Shown here one piece after another: positions 50,803 to 60,591 of a DNA stretch of 64,000 nt (position 1 is its first letter; each line of letters starts with the position of its first letter). The notes under the pieces were generated by a model. That model ran no database searches, was not told the origin of the DNA, and was given only the letters and a program-made list of their open reading frames with translations. Source of the DNA: Candidatus Dechloromonas phosphorivorans (GTDB lineage Bacteria > Pseudomonadota > Gammaproteobacteria > Burkholderiales > Rhodocyclaceae); the NCBI GenBank assembly GCA_016709495.1, contig JADJMS010000026.1:25101-89100 (forward strand). Reading direction: 5' to 3'. Made by a program: the position numbers and the translations under genes.

Positions 50803-51236
50803 TACTGTGGGCGCGGCGCTTTACTGATACCGCCGAGCTTGGTGCCAGGCTTGAGACCTCGCTGGGCAAACCAGCCAAGATTCATTTCCAGTGCATAGCG
50901 CGCCGGCACCTTGGCGCAGTGGTTGTCCTCGGTCTGCGGCTGCATGTCTTCAATATTGATGATGACACCCTCTTCATCGATAAAGGCGACCGACAGTGGA
51001 ATGAAGGTGTTGCGCATCCACATGCAATGCGTATTTTTTTCCGTGAACACAAACAACATGCCGCGTTGCGGTGGCATGGCCTTGCGGTTCATCAGGCCAA
51101 CCTGACGGTTTTGCGCATCCGCCGCGACTTCCGCCTCAATCCGGTGAAAACCGGCCGTCAATTCCATGACCGGCATCTCGGCCAGCGGAGAAGCACCCCA
51201 GGCAGCCAAAGCAAGCATAGTGAGAATTTTTTTCAT
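50802..51236 (-). CDS. DUF192 secreted protein
   Basis: A 144-residue protein with a Sec signal peptide (MKKILTMLALAAWGASPLAEM) and the DUF192 fold. The core is VGLMNRKAMPPQRGMLFVFTEKNTHCMWMRNTFIPLSVAFID and ALEMNLGWFAQRGLKPG. The family is widespread but functionally undefined. It lies 3 bp after a small Lys-rich secreted protein and overlaps ubiC, so all three are probably one transcript. Confidence 0.88.
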   Translation of the reverse strand: MKKILTMLALAAWGASPLAEMPVMELTAGFHRIEAEVAADAQNRQVGLMNRKAMPPQRGMLFVFTEKNTHCMWMRNTFIPLSVAFIDEEGVIINIEDMQPQTEDNHCAKVPARYALEMNLGWFAQRGLKPGTKLGGISKAPRPQ

Positions 51237-51239
51237 CGT

Positions 51240-51507
51240 TCAGCGCGCCTTCTTGCCATGTTTGGCATTCTTGCTCTTGGTCGCCGTGTGTTTGCCACCC
51301 ATATTCTTGCCGCTTGCTTTGGAAGCTTTCGACTTGGATTTTTTCGTCTGCGGTGCGCTCGCTGCTTCACGCTTGACGCGAGGTGCCGACGCCGTTGTGC
51401 TGATTACCACTGCCGTCGGGTCCTCTGCCGCACGTGGCGCTGCACCGCTGCTAACCGCAGCGCCGGCAAAAAGCCAGCGCCAAAAGTAACTGGATTATTT
51501 TCTTCAT
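51240..51507 (-). CDS. Small secreted Lys/Ala-rich basic protein (frame broken at 51468-51472)
   Basis: Short gene that is hidden by a frame break. ATG 51507 begins a signal peptide MKKIIQLLLALAFAG when one base is removed from the A run 51468-51472 (plus strand). It continues AAVSSGAAPRAAEDPTAVVI, then a strongly basic tail rich in KS/KAS repeats (KKSKSKASKASGKNMGG...), ending KKAR at 51240. About 88 residues. The next gene (DUF192) starts 3 bp later. No domain is recognised. A periplasmic or surface polycation is inferred from composition. Confidence 0.6.
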
Positions 51508-51521
51508 GAATTTTCTTTCAT

Positions 51522-52088
51522 TTATTTGCTGACGAAACGGTCGAAACCGCCTTCCATCTCTTGCCACGCACCCGGCTCCAAACCGGCCACGGTTTGCGCG
51601 CCAATCGCGGCCCGGATCAAGCGCAGCGTAGGATAACCGATGGCCGCGGTCATCCGCCGCACCTGCCGGTTTTTGCCCTCGGCAATTTTAATCTCCAGCC
51701 AGGCGGTCGGGATCGCCGCACGAAAACGGATCGGCGGCTCTCGGCGCCAAAGACTCGGTGGTTCATCGATCAGCCGCACTTTAGCCGGCCGCGCGGTGAA
51801 ATCCGAGAGCTTGATGCCTAGCCGCAAGCGCTTCAGGTCAGCCTCAGCCGGCACACCCTCAACCTGCGCCCAATAGGTCTTTTCCAGCTTGTGTTTGGGA
51901 TCGGCAATCCGCGCCTGCAGCATGCCGTCATCGGTCAGTATCAACAAGCCTTCGCTGTCAGCATCAAGCCGACCAGCAACATAGATGCCCTTGAGCGTAA
52001 TGAATTCGCCCAGCGCCCGCCATTTTCCCTCCGGCGTAAACTGGCTGAGAACGCCGTAAGGTTTGTTGAACAAGACTAATTTGGACAC
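51522..52088 (-). CDS. rluE: 23S rRNA pseudouridine synthase, RluE-like
   Basis: A 188-residue RsuA-family pseudouridine synthase without an S4 domain, as in RluE. The catalytic Asp is in GIYVAGRLDADSEGLLILTDDG, and the conserved Arg/Lys motif is KIAEGKNRQVRRMTAAIGYPTLRLIRAAIG. By family it modifies U2457 of 23S rRNA. It is the first visible gene of the minus-strand group 50.3-52.1 kb. Downstream lies the 12-mer copy at 52134. Confidence 0.9.
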   Translation of the reverse strand: MSKLVLFNKPYGVLSQFTPEGKWRALGEFITLKGIYVAGRLDADSEGLLILTDDGMLQARIADPKHKLEKTYWAQVEGVPAEADLKRLRLGIKLSDFTARPAKVRLIDEPPSLWRREPPIRFRAAIPTAWLEIKIAEGKNRQVRRMTAAIGYPTLRLIRAAIGAQTVAGLEPGAWQEMEGGFDRFVSK

Positions 52089-52133
52089 GGATCAGGGCTT
52101 TGATTAAAGCGCAATTTTCGCCGATTTTTTGCC

Positions 52134-52145
52134 GTTGACCGTAAC
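52134..52145 (+). repeat. Dispersed 12-mer GTYGACCGYAAC, intergenic copy
   Basis: GTTGACCGTAAC three bases beyond the stop of the nucleoside-recognition protein. See findings. Confidence 0.7.
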
Positions 52146-52147
52146 AT

Positions 52148-53392
52148 TCAATGATAGAAGGCGTAGCCGATCAGAATCGCCCCGACCAACCCGACGGCGT
52201 CGGCGATCAGGCCACAGGCCACGGCGTAGCGGGTCTTGGTGATCCCGACGCTACCGAAATAGACAGCCAGCACGTAAAAAGTCGTTTCAGTCGAACCTTG
52301 AATAATCGCCGCCAGTTTGCCCTGGAAAGATTCGACGCCGTAGGTCGTCATCACATCAACCATCAGACCGCGCGCGCCGCTACCGCTCAGGGTTTTCATC
52401 AGGCCGACCGGCAGTGCCGGCACGAAATCGTCGTTCATCCCGAGCGCCAGGACGAGGCTACGGATGCCGGCGATTACGTAATCCATACAGCCGGTGGTGC
52501 GAAAGACCGAAATCGCCACCAGCATGGCGATCAGGTAGGGAATGATCTGCACGGCAACGCCGAAACCTTCCTTGGCGCCATCGACGAAGCTCTCATAGAC
52601 ATCGATGCCGCGCCATGCGGCAACGGCAACAAAAAGCGCGATGATCGAAACGATCAGGCCGCTGCCGAGCAGGCCGATCATCTGCGCCATCTGCTCCGGC
52701 GGCATGCCGGCCAGCCAGAAATAGAGGCCGCCCATGAGCGCCGCAAAACCGGCGAAGAAAGCGAGTACCGGCTTGCAGAACAGGTTGATGCGCTGCCAGA
52801 TGGCGACGGCGACCAATCCGGCGCAAAAGGAAACGAAGGTGCCGAGCAGCGTCGGCAGAAAGATGTCGGCAGCATTGAAGCCAACCAAACCCTGCTTGAG
52901 CGCAATGCTCTGGCGGATGGCGATGACCGAGGTCGGGATCAGCGTAATGCCGGCCGTATTGAGCACCAGGAACATGATCATCGGGTTGCTCGCCGTGTCC
53001 GGCTGCGGGTTGATTTCCTGCAGTTCGCGCATGGCCTTGAGGCCGAGCGGCGTCGCCGCATTGTCCAGGCCGAGCATGTTGGCGCTGACGTTCATCACGA
53101 TGCTGCCGCTGGCCGGATGGCCGGCCGGAATATCAGGAAAGACACGGCGAAAGAACGGCCCCACCAACCGCCCGAAGAGCTGGATCAGCCCACCCTTTTC
53201 GCCGACTTTCATGACCCCCAGCCAGAGGCTCATGACGCCGACCAGGCCGAGCGAAATGTCGAAACCGGTCTTGGCGGTATCGAACAACCCGTTCAACACC
53301 CGCGCAAAGATATCGAGGTCGCCCTGTAGCAACTGCGCCAAGGCCGCGGCAAAGCCGACGAGGATGAATGAGACCCAAATCTTGTTGAGCAC
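52148..53392 (-). CDS. Nucleoside-recognition domain membrane protein (SpmA/SpmB-like fusion)
   Basis: A 414-residue integral membrane protein with about ten helices and two Gate/nucleoside-recognition repeats. The N-terminal half has GVMSLWLGVMKVGEKGGLIQ...MNVSANMLGLDNAATPLGLKAM, characteristic of SpmA. The C-terminal half has VFRTTGCMDYVIAGI...STETTFYVLAVYFGSVGITKTRYAVACGLIADAVG, characteristic of SpmB. Non-sporulating proteobacteria carry such fused forms. The substrate is unknown. It follows the L,D-transpeptidase gene after 45 bp. Confidence 0.87.
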   Translation of the reverse strand: MLNKIWVSFILVGFAAALAQLLQGDLDIFARVLNGLFDTAKTGFDISLGLVGVMSLWLGVMKVGEKGGLIQLFGRLVGPFFRRVFPDIPAGHPASGSIVMNVSANMLGLDNAATPLGLKAMRELQEINPQPDTASNPMIMFLVLNTAGITLIPTSVIAIRQSIALKQGLVGFNAADIFLPTLLGTFVSFCAGLVAVAIWQRINLFCKPVLAFFAGFAALMGGLYFWLAGMPPEQMAQMIGLLGSGLIVSIIALFVAVAAWRGIDVYESFVDGAKEGFGVAVQIIPYLIAMLVAISVFRTTGCMDYVIAGIRSLVLALGMNDDFVPALPVGLMKTLSGSGARGLMVDVMTTYGVESFQGKLAAIIQGSTETTFYVLAVYFGSVGITKTRYAVACGLIADAVGLVGAILIGYAFYH

Positions 53393-53437
53393 AGGCGAAT
53401 TGGCGGGAAGGTTGAAGGCCCGCCAGTCTAGCCCAGC

Positions 53438-54151
53438 TCAGCCTTGTGCCACAAACGCCGGCAGCCCCCAAGCTTCACGCAACCTTTCATATTCGACCAA
53501 CGGCAGTTGCACCAAGACAGGAGAGGCTCTCCCATCCAGCCAAGTGGCGATCTCGCTCATGTCGGCCAGCGCCATCGCCGTACAGCCGGCCGTCGGCGCC
53601 CCTTCGCACTCCCAGACATGCAGAAAGATGCACGACCCTGCCCCCGGCACCGACTGCCCAGCGTTGTGCGCAACGACCGCGCCTAGCGCATAACGCTGGT
53701 CAGCGCGCAGCATGTCTTCATGCGACTGCCAATCGATCTCGGGCAGGCGATTTTGCTCAACAATCTGGTTGTAATGACACGACGCGGGATCATCAATGCA
53801 CTTGAGATCGGGGGTGGCGACTTGATAAGGAAGCCTGGCGTTCAGCGCGAACTGGCTGCGCTGGTCGGCGTAGCCGAATAATGACGAAATCAGGAAAACA
53901 CCCGCCGGAGCGCAACCGTCACCCTCTCTTTTCGCTGGCCGCCCGGCACTGACGGCACCATGCAAGCCAACGCCCCAAGCCAGGCCGGATCGACCGAGAC
54001 TGACTTTGATAGGGCCGCCGACAGGCCACCAATCAGCATCCGGGCTTGCACGCGTGTAGCGTTGCAATTGAGCCGTCGTGCTCGCCCAGTCGGGGGCGAT
54101 GACCAAAATCAATTGGCACGCGGCAGCGCAAGGGGAAACTACACGCTGCAT
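53438..54151 (-). CDS. L,D-transpeptidase (YkuD-like) family protein
   Basis: A putative periplasmic peptidoglycan cross-linking enzyme of about 237 residues. The C-terminal region carries HNAGQSVPGAGSCIFLHVWECEGAPTAGCTAMALADM, i.e. the His...Cys pair of the YkuD-type active site (S/T-x-G-C-T). The start is set at ATG 54151 (MQRVVSPCAAACQLILVIAP), since the longer form begins with TTG and overlaps the upstream MAPEG stop. An N-terminal hydrophobic segment may be an export signal. A lytic or transpeptidase activity is inferred from the motif. Confidence 0.82.
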   Translation of the reverse strand: MQRVVSPCAAACQLILVIAPDWASTTAQLQRYTRASPDADWWPVGGPIKVSLGRSGLAWGVGLHGAVSAGRPAKREGDGCAPAGVFLISSLFGYADQRSQFALNARLPYQVATPDLKCIDDPASCHYNQIVEQNRLPEIDWQSHEDMLRADQRYALGAVVAHNAGQSVPGAGSCIFLHVWECEGAPTAGCTAMALADMSEIATWLDGRASPVLVQLPLVEYERLREAWGLPAFVAQG

Positions 54152-54167
54152 GGACGCCGCCCGCCGT

Positions 54168-54569
54168 TCAGCCAAAAACCGCCCCCGCCAAAGGGATTAG
54201 ATTGGCGACCGCGCCAAAGACAAGGGCGCCAAAGGTCAGTTTCATGGCCTTGACACGCTTTGGAATGTTGCCAGCAGGAATCGCTGCGGCATGGAGCAAA
54301 CGCCCGCTGACCAGCATTGCAGCCACCAGCGCAACGAACCAGACCGGCGAACCATTGACCTCGGCGCCCAACATCAACAACAAGGCAAATGGTACATATT
54401 CCGAAAAATTGCCGTGCGCCCGGATTGCCGTTTCGAGGTCTTCATGATTTCCCGTACCGACCGCCACGAGGTGGGCTTTGCGTTTACCAATCACGGCAAG
54501 CGCCAGTCGAATATAGATGGGGACGAGAATAACCACGGTAAGGGCAGTAACGGGGGCCAGTATTTTCAT
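54168..54569 (-). CDS. MAPEG-family membrane protein
   Basis: A 133-residue four-helix membrane protein starting at ATG 54569 (MKILAPVTALTVVILVPIYIRL). The MAPEG signature is ETAIRAHGNFSEYVPFALLLMLGAE. Bacterial MAPEG proteins act on glutathione conjugates or have unknown roles. It precedes the L,D-transpeptidase gene by 16 bp. The divergent region 54570-54810 holds one dispersed 12-mer and no gene. Confidence 0.88.
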   Translation of the reverse strand: MKILAPVTALTVVILVPIYIRLALAVIGKRKAHLVAVGTGNHEDLETAIRAHGNFSEYVPFALLLMLGAEVNGSPVWFVALVAAMLVSGRLLHAAAIPAGNIPKRVKAMKLTFGALVFGAVANLIPLAGAVFG

Positions 54570-54669
54570 TTGAAATTTCGTCCTTCTGGTCAAAGATGAA
54601 ATGCAGCATTTCCCAATATTACGCAAGCTTGGCGGCATTCGGCCAATAGAAAATCAGCCGCTTTTCCTC

Positions 54670-54681
54670 GTTGACCGCAAC
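54670..54681 (+). repeat. Dispersed 12-mer GTYGACCGYAAC, intergenic copy
   Basis: GTTGACCGCAAC in the MAPEG/54811 divergent gap. See findings. Confidence 0.65.
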
Positions 54682-54810
54682 AGATCACCATCCTCCCACA
54701 AAAATCTAATTTAGCCGTTTTATGCCTGAAGTTTGAGGAACAGCATTTCATTTGCAGCGCCCGATCTATAGACTGACGCCGTTTATCGCCTCACAACCTG
54801 GAGAATAAAA

Positions 54811-55017
54811 ATGCAAGGATCGTTTGAGTACAAAATTGATGCCACCGGTGACAAAGTTGTTTTGGGCATCGATTTGGATTCGGTCAGCAGCAAGGCGCTT
54901 GTTCGGCTTGATCGCTACATCAACTGGGCAGAAGTCCTGAAACAGACTGAAAACGATCCAGAAGCCGCTTATGCGGCGGAACGTCTGCATACCGCGCTGC
55001 AACACCTCGGCCGCTAA
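54811..55017 (+). CDS. Small conserved hypothetical protein
   Basis: A 68-residue soluble protein with ribosome site CTGGAGAA before ATG 54811. The sequence (DKVVLGIDLDSVSSKALVRLDRYINWAEVLKQ...AAYAAERLHTALQHLG) is mixed alpha/beta with no recognised motif. It is followed 36 bp later by comB and probably shares its transcript. Confidence 0.6.
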   Translation: MQGSFEYKIDATGDKVVLGIDLDSVSSKALVRLDRYINWAEVLKQTENDPEAAYAAERLHTALQHLGR

Positions 55018-55053
55018 GGGCACTCAGCAAGGCCGCCAGCATCCGACCGGGCC

Positions 55054-55740
55054 ATGAAGTTTTCCCGCATTTTCCTGAATCGCCTGCAAAACCAGCCGGC
55101 GGCTGAGGATACGGTCGTCGTCATCGACGTTCTGCGCTCGTTCACGACGGCCGCGGTTGCGCTAGCCCGAGGCGCCTCGGCCGTTCATCCGGTGGAAGGG
55201 GTCGCGGCAGCTAGGCTGCGGGCAAGCAGCATGCAAAACCCGGTGTCGGTAGGCGCACTTGCTGGCGGCGACCCGGCGCCCGGATTCGATTTTGGCAACT
55301 CGCCATCGCAATTGATGCAGGCCGATCTTGCCGGCAAGCATGTCGTGTTGAGTACCGCTGCCGGTGTTTGCGGCCTGCAGCGGTATCGCCGGGCGCCAAG
55401 ACTCTATGCCGCCAGCCTGGTTTGCGCACGGGCCACTGCCGAGGCGATCCGTGCGGCCGGGGCCAAAGAAGTCTGCTTCGTCATCACCGGCGAATGGGTG
55501 GATCGCGATGGCGATGAAGACATCGCCTGTGCCGATTACATTCAATCCTTACTAAGTGGCGATCAGCCCGCGCCGGAGGAATTTGCCCAACGGGTGCGCA
55601 ACTCCGACTTCGGCCAGCGCTTTACGGCCGGCACCTGGCCGAACTTGCCACTCGCCGATCTCGATCTCGCCGCTCAGCCGGATCTTTTCAACTTTGCCAT
55701 GCCCGTCATGCGCGGAGATGGGCAACTAATCATTCGCTGA
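55054..55740 (+). CDS. comB: 2-phosphosulfolactate phosphatase family protein
   Basis: A 228-residue ComB-family Mg2+-dependent phosphatase. Conserved segments are VVVIDVLRSFTTAAVALARGA (metal-binding Asp), VGALAGGDPAPGFDFGNSPSQL, STAAGVCGL and EVCFVITGEW...DEDIACADYI. In methanogens it makes sulfolactate for coenzyme M. In betaproteobacteria without that pathway the substrate is unknown, so the name marks the family only. Confidence 0.85.
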   Translation: MKFSRIFLNRLQNQPAAEDTVVVIDVLRSFTTAAVALARGASAVHPVEGVAAARLRASSMQNPVSVGALAGGDPAPGFDFGNSPSQLMQADLAGKHVVLSTAAGVCGLQRYRRAPRLYAASLVCARATAEAIRAAGAKEVCFVITGEWVDRDGDEDIACADYIQSLLSGDQPAPEEFAQRVRNSDFGQRFTAGTWPNLPLADLDLAAQPDLFNFAMPVMRGDGQLIIR

Positions 55741-55783
55741 ATCACAGCTGCAACCTTCCAAGTTGACGCCATCAATGTCGCAC

Positions 55784-55798
55784 TAGACGACCGGTCTA
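55784..55798. promoter_or_regulatory. NemR-type operator upstream of the TetR gene
   Basis: TAGACGACCGGTCTA, an inverted repeat of the TAGAC-N5-GTCTA type bound by NemR. It lies 22 bp before the TetR start, and an identical copy is at 56457, before nemA. Confidence 0.8.
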
Positions 55799-55819
55799 AT
55801 TTGATCTATTCTGTGTCAC

Positions 55820-56401
55820 ATGAACGCACGTCACGACAATACTCGCCAGCACATTCTCGAAACCGGCCAACGGATCATCGTCGGCAAGGGCTTCGCGAGC
55901 GTTGGCCTGAACGAAATACTGAGCTCGGCCGGCGTGCCCAAGGGTTCGTTCTATCACTACTTCGCATCCAAGGAACAGTACGGTGAAGCCTTGTTGCAGG
56001 AATACTTCGACCGTTACCTGAGCGATCTTGATGCGCTGTTCGCAGCTGACACCGGCAGCGGCAAGGAACGCCTGCTGGCCTACTGGCAACGCTGGCTGGA
56101 CAAGCAACTTGATGCCTGCACCGATCAGAAATGCCTGGTTGTCAAACTGGCCGCCGAGGTTTCCGACCTCTCCGACGCCATGCGCATCACGCTGCGTGAC
56201 GGCACAGACAAGATTGTCAGCCGCATCGCTCGCATCATCGAGGCCGGCGTGGCGGATGGATCGATTCCGCCACAGGACTCGCAGGCCACGGCACAGACCC
56301 TGTACCAGTTGTGGCTGGGCGCCAGCCTGATCAGCAAGCTGCACCGCAACGCCAAGGCACTGGAAAACGCCATGACCTTCACCCGCCAATTGTTAACCTG
56401 A
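55820..56401 (+). CDS. nemR: TetR-family repressor, NemR-like
   Basis: A 193-residue repressor with an N-terminal TetR helix-turn-helix (ILETGQRIIVGKGFASVGLNEILSSAGVPKGSFYHYFASKEQYGEALL). The C-terminal ligand domain includes a conserved-looking Cys pair (DACTDQKCLVVKLAAEVSDL). NemR family members sense electrophiles and bleach through cysteines. It is flanked by two identical operators, one before itself and one before nemA, so auto-repression and control of nemA are expected. Confidence 0.9.
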   Translation: MNARHDNTRQHILETGQRIIVGKGFASVGLNEILSSAGVPKGSFYHYFASKEQYGEALLQEYFDRYLSDLDALFAADTGSGKERLLAYWQRWLDKQLDACTDQKCLVVKLAAEVSDLSDAMRITLRDGTDKIVSRIARIIEAGVADGSIPPQDSQATAQTLYQLWLGASLISKLHRNAKALENAMTFTRQLLT

Positions 56402-56456
56402 ATTTGTTGTACGCCCCACCGGCCGCCACCTGCGGCCATTTTTTGCAGCCATTCAA

Positions 56457-56471
56457 TAGACGACCGGTCTA
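56457..56471. promoter_or_regulatory. NemR-type operator upstream of nemA
   Basis: TAGACGACCGGTCTA, identical to 55784-55798, 35 bp before the nemA start. Confidence 0.8.
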
Positions 56472-56505
56472 TTTATTCAACAACAAGACTTAAAAGGAGC
56501 AACAC

Positions 56506-57587
56506 ATGAGCAATCTATTTGATCCAATTCAGGTCGGCGACATCGTCCTCGCCAACCGCGTGGTGATGGCCCCATTGACCCGCAATCGGGCCATCGCCGG
56601 CAATGTCGCCGGCCCGCTCACCGTCGAGTATTACCGCCAGCGCGCCAGCGCCGGCCTGATCATCGCCGAGGCCAGCCAGATCAGCCCGATCGCGCAAGGT
56701 TACCTCGACACCCCGGGGATTTATTCCGAAGAACAGGTAGCCGGCTGGCGCCAAGTGACTGACGCCGTGCATGCGGCCGGTGGCAAGATCGTGCTGCAGC
56801 TTTGGCACGTCGGCCGCATCTCGCACACTTCGTTGCTGCCCGACGGAGCTGTCCCCGTCTCGCCCAGCGACAAGAAGGCGGATGCGATGACTTACACCAG
56901 CCAGGGCTTCATCCCGGTGTCGACACCGCGTGCCCTGCGCGACGACGAAATTCCCGGCCTGATTGATGACTACCGCCATGCCGCCCGCAACGCCATTGCT
57001 GCGGGATTCGATGGGGTCGAGATCCATGCCGCCAACACCTATCTGATCGAGCAGTTCCTGCGTGACAGCGTCAATGAGCGCAGCGGCCCCTACGGTGGCA
57101 GCATCGCTCATCGCGCCCGCCTCTTGCTCGAAGTGACGCAAGCGATCACCGCCGAAATCGGCGCGGGCCGCACCGGCATCCGCCTCAGCCCGATGACCAC
57201 CTTTACCGCCGCGCTAGACAGCGACCCGCAGGCGCTCTACGGCTACGTTGTTGAACAACTGGCACCGCTCGGCCTGGCCTACCTGCACATGATAGAGGGC
57301 GAAACCGGCGGCACCCGCACACCGGAGGGCAAGGCTTTCGACTACGCAGCACTGCGTCACGCCTTCAACGGTGTGTGGATGGTCAATAACGGCTATTCAC
57401 GCGAGCTGGCGCTGCAAACCGTCGCCGCCGGCCAGGCTGATCTGGTGGCCTTTGGCCGCCCGTTCATCAGCAATCCGGATCTTGTCCGCCGCTTGCAGAA
57501 AACGCCCCGCTCAATGAACTGCAGGCGGACACGCTGTACGGTGGCGGCGCCAAGGGTTACATCGATTACCCGACGCTGACTGCCTGA
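56506..57587 (+). CDS. nemA: N-ethylmaleimide reductase-type old yellow enzyme (frame broken near 57498)
   Basis: FMN-dependent ene-reductase detoxifying electrophiles and nitro compounds. The TIM-barrel motifs are APLTRNRA, LQLWHVGRISH and FDGVEIHAANTYLIEQFLRDSVNERSGPYGGS (His-x-x-Asn substrate pair and proton-donor Tyr region). FGRPFISNPDLV binds the FMN phosphate. Near the end, one missing base (after LVRRLQ) changes the frame. The other frame gives NAPLNELQADTLYGGGAKGYIDYP and stops at 57587, matching the family. The upstream operator is shared with the TetR gene. Confidence 0.92.
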
Positions 57588-57626
57588 AACACGCATGCCA
57601 ACCCCGGGCCGCAGCCGCTTCAGGCG

Positions 57627-57638
57627 GTTGCGGTCAAC
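57627..57638 (-). repeat. Dispersed 12-mer GTYGACCGYAAC, intergenic copy
   Basis: GTTGCGGTCAAC on the plus strand, 10 bp before the EamA start. See findings. Confidence 0.6.
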
Positions 57639-57647
57639 GAGAAAAAC

Positions 57648-58573
57648 ATGGAAAAACATCGCCACTGGCTGCCCGCCCTTGCCCTCGTCGTGCTCTCGCT
57701 GACCTGGGGCTACACCTGGGTCATCGCCAAGCGGGGCCTGGCCTACGCGCCACCTTTTGCCTTCGCTGCCGAACGCTGCCTGGGTGGCGCACTTTCCCTG
57801 CTCATTGTTCTCAAGCTGCTCGGTCGCCCGCTCAAACTGGTCGCGCCCTGGCAAACCCTGGGCATCGGCCTGACGCAAGTCGCCGGCTTCATGGTCTTCC
57901 AGACCTGGGCGCTGGTTGAGGGCGGCCCGGGCAAGACCGCCGTGCTGATCTTCACCATGCCGATCTGGACCCTGCTGCTCGCCTGGCCCATCCGCGGCGA
58001 ACGGGTACGCGGCAAGCAATGGCTGGCCGCCGTCAGCACATTGAGCGGCCTGTTGATGATCATCGAGCCCTGGGATATGCACGCCAGCCTGTTCAGCAAA
58101 TTCCTCGGCCTGATGGCTGCGCTGTGCTGGGCCATCGGCACCATCCTGATCAAGCGCCTGCGCGCCAACACGCCAGTCGATCTGCTCACCCTGACCACCT
58201 GGCAGATGCTCCTCGGCGCCGTTCCGCTGATCCTGCTCAGCTTGATCGTGCCGGAACCGCCAACCCAGTGGACCATGTCATACATCGGCATCCTCGGCTT
58301 CATGTCCATCTTCAGCACGGCCATGTGCTGGTGGCTCTGGATCTACATCCTCGACCGCGTCCCCGCCTGGGAGGCCAGCCTGTCGATTCTGGGCACACCG
58401 GTCGTCGCCATCCTGGCATCGCGGCTGACCTTCGGCGAGCAATTCAAAGGCACTGAAATCGCCGGCATCCTGCTCATCGGCGGCGGACTCGCACTCTTGT
58501 CACTACTCGGCTGGGCCGCCAGCCGACGCAACCCGCAACCGGCTCTGGCTGCAAAAATCGTGGAGAAAACCGC

Positions 58574-58577
<4 letters not shown>
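57648..58577 (+). CDS. EamA/DMT-family transporter
   Basis: A 309-residue permease with ten predicted helices in two EamA repeats (LALVVLSLTWGYTWVIAKRGL at the start; LMAALCWAIGTILIKRL at about 160). The family exports small metabolites or amino acids; the substrate is not deducible. The stop overlaps the next gene by 4 bp. Its position after nemA suggests part of the same stress regulon, which is not proven. Confidence 0.88.
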
Positions 58578-59578
<1,001 letters not shown>

Positions 59579-59646
59579 TTTGGCGCATAAAACAGTCTGA
59601 AAATTAACGCCTTGCCGTTACAATTCGCACCCAAAAGGGAATGTGT

Positions 59647-60591
59647 ATGCCGAAAGTTGTTTCGTTATTTTCTGGATGTGGCGGATCGGATGCGGGGGTA
59701 ATTGCGGCAGGATTTGATGTCGTGATGGCCAATGATCTGTTGCCGTATGCCCGTGACGTATACCTCGCAAATCATTCAGAAACCGACTATATCGTTGGCG
59801 ATGTAGCCAAAGTGGAGTCTTTTCCATCTGCTGAACTGCTTGTCGGTTGCTACCCCTGCCAAGGATTTAGTCAAGGTGGACTACGTGACCCATCCCGTAA
59901 AATCAACACACTTTACCTTGAGTTTGCACGTGCGTTGAGCGCTATTCAACCCAAAGCATTTATTGTTGAAAATGTTTCTGGCATGGTGCGCAAGAATTTC
60001 GCTCACCTGCTCGAAGACCAATTCAAAGTCTTTAAGGCTGCAGGCTACCGCGTCAAGGCCAAAGTGCTGAATGCTGTTGACTACGGCGTAGCACAGGAAA
60101 GAAAGCGAATCTTCATTGTCGGAGTGCGTGATGACTTAGGCGTGGATTATGAGTTCCCCCAACCTACACACGGCGAGGGGAGAGCAGCGGCACATCTGAC
60201 CATTCGTGACGCGATTGGCGACTTGCCTGCATGGCCAGAAGGTGAGTTCTACGCACGTGATTTTCACTGGTATTACCTCAGCCGTAACCGTCGGCAGGAT
60301 TGGCATCAGGCGTCAAAAACTATTGTGGCAAATCCTCGCCACATGCCACTCCATCCCATGAGCCCGGCGCTCAAAAAACTGGAGCACAACGTCTGGCGCT
60401 TTGAATCCGATGCCCCGGCCCGACGCTTCAGCTACCGTGAAGCCGCGCGGCTTCAAGGCTTCGCACGTGATTTCGTCTTTCCCGACACAGAACGAGGCAG
60501 TCTCGACATGCGCTATAAGGTCGCGGGCAACGCGGTGCCGCCGCCGCTCTTCGAGGCCGTCGCCAAGGCACTCCCTAATATTTGGGACTGA
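59647..60591 (+). CDS. DNA cytosine-C5 methyltransferase
   Basis: A 314-residue 5mC methyltransferase. Motif I is VVSLFSGCGGSDAGVIAAGF, motif IV is VGCYPCQGFSQGG with catalytic Cys, motif VI is FIVENVSGM and motif VIII is VAQERKRIFIVGVR. Motifs IX/X are EAARLQGF and YKVAGNAVPPPLFEAVAKAL. The target-recognition region (about 190-250) is short. ATG 59647 is chosen since AAGGGA lies 6 bp upstream. Its stop is directly adjacent to the convergent Mrr-like gene, making it the modification half of a putative restriction-modification unit. AT-richer codon use than the neighbouring LLM gene suggests recent acquisition. Confidence 0.93.
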   Translation: MPKVVSLFSGCGGSDAGVIAAGFDVVMANDLLPYARDVYLANHSETDYIVGDVAKVESFPSAELLVGCYPCQGFSQGGLRDPSRKINTLYLEFARALSAIQPKAFIVENVSGMVRKNFAHLLEDQFKVFKAAGYRVKAKVLNAVDYGVAQERKRIFIVGVRDDLGVDYEFPQPTHGEGRAAAHLTIRDAIGDLPAWPEGEFYARDFHWYYLSRNRRQDWHQASKTIVANPRHMPLHPMSPALKKLEHNVWRFESDAPARRFSYREAARLQGFARDFVFPDTERGSLDMRYKVAGNAVPPPLFEAVAKALPNIWD

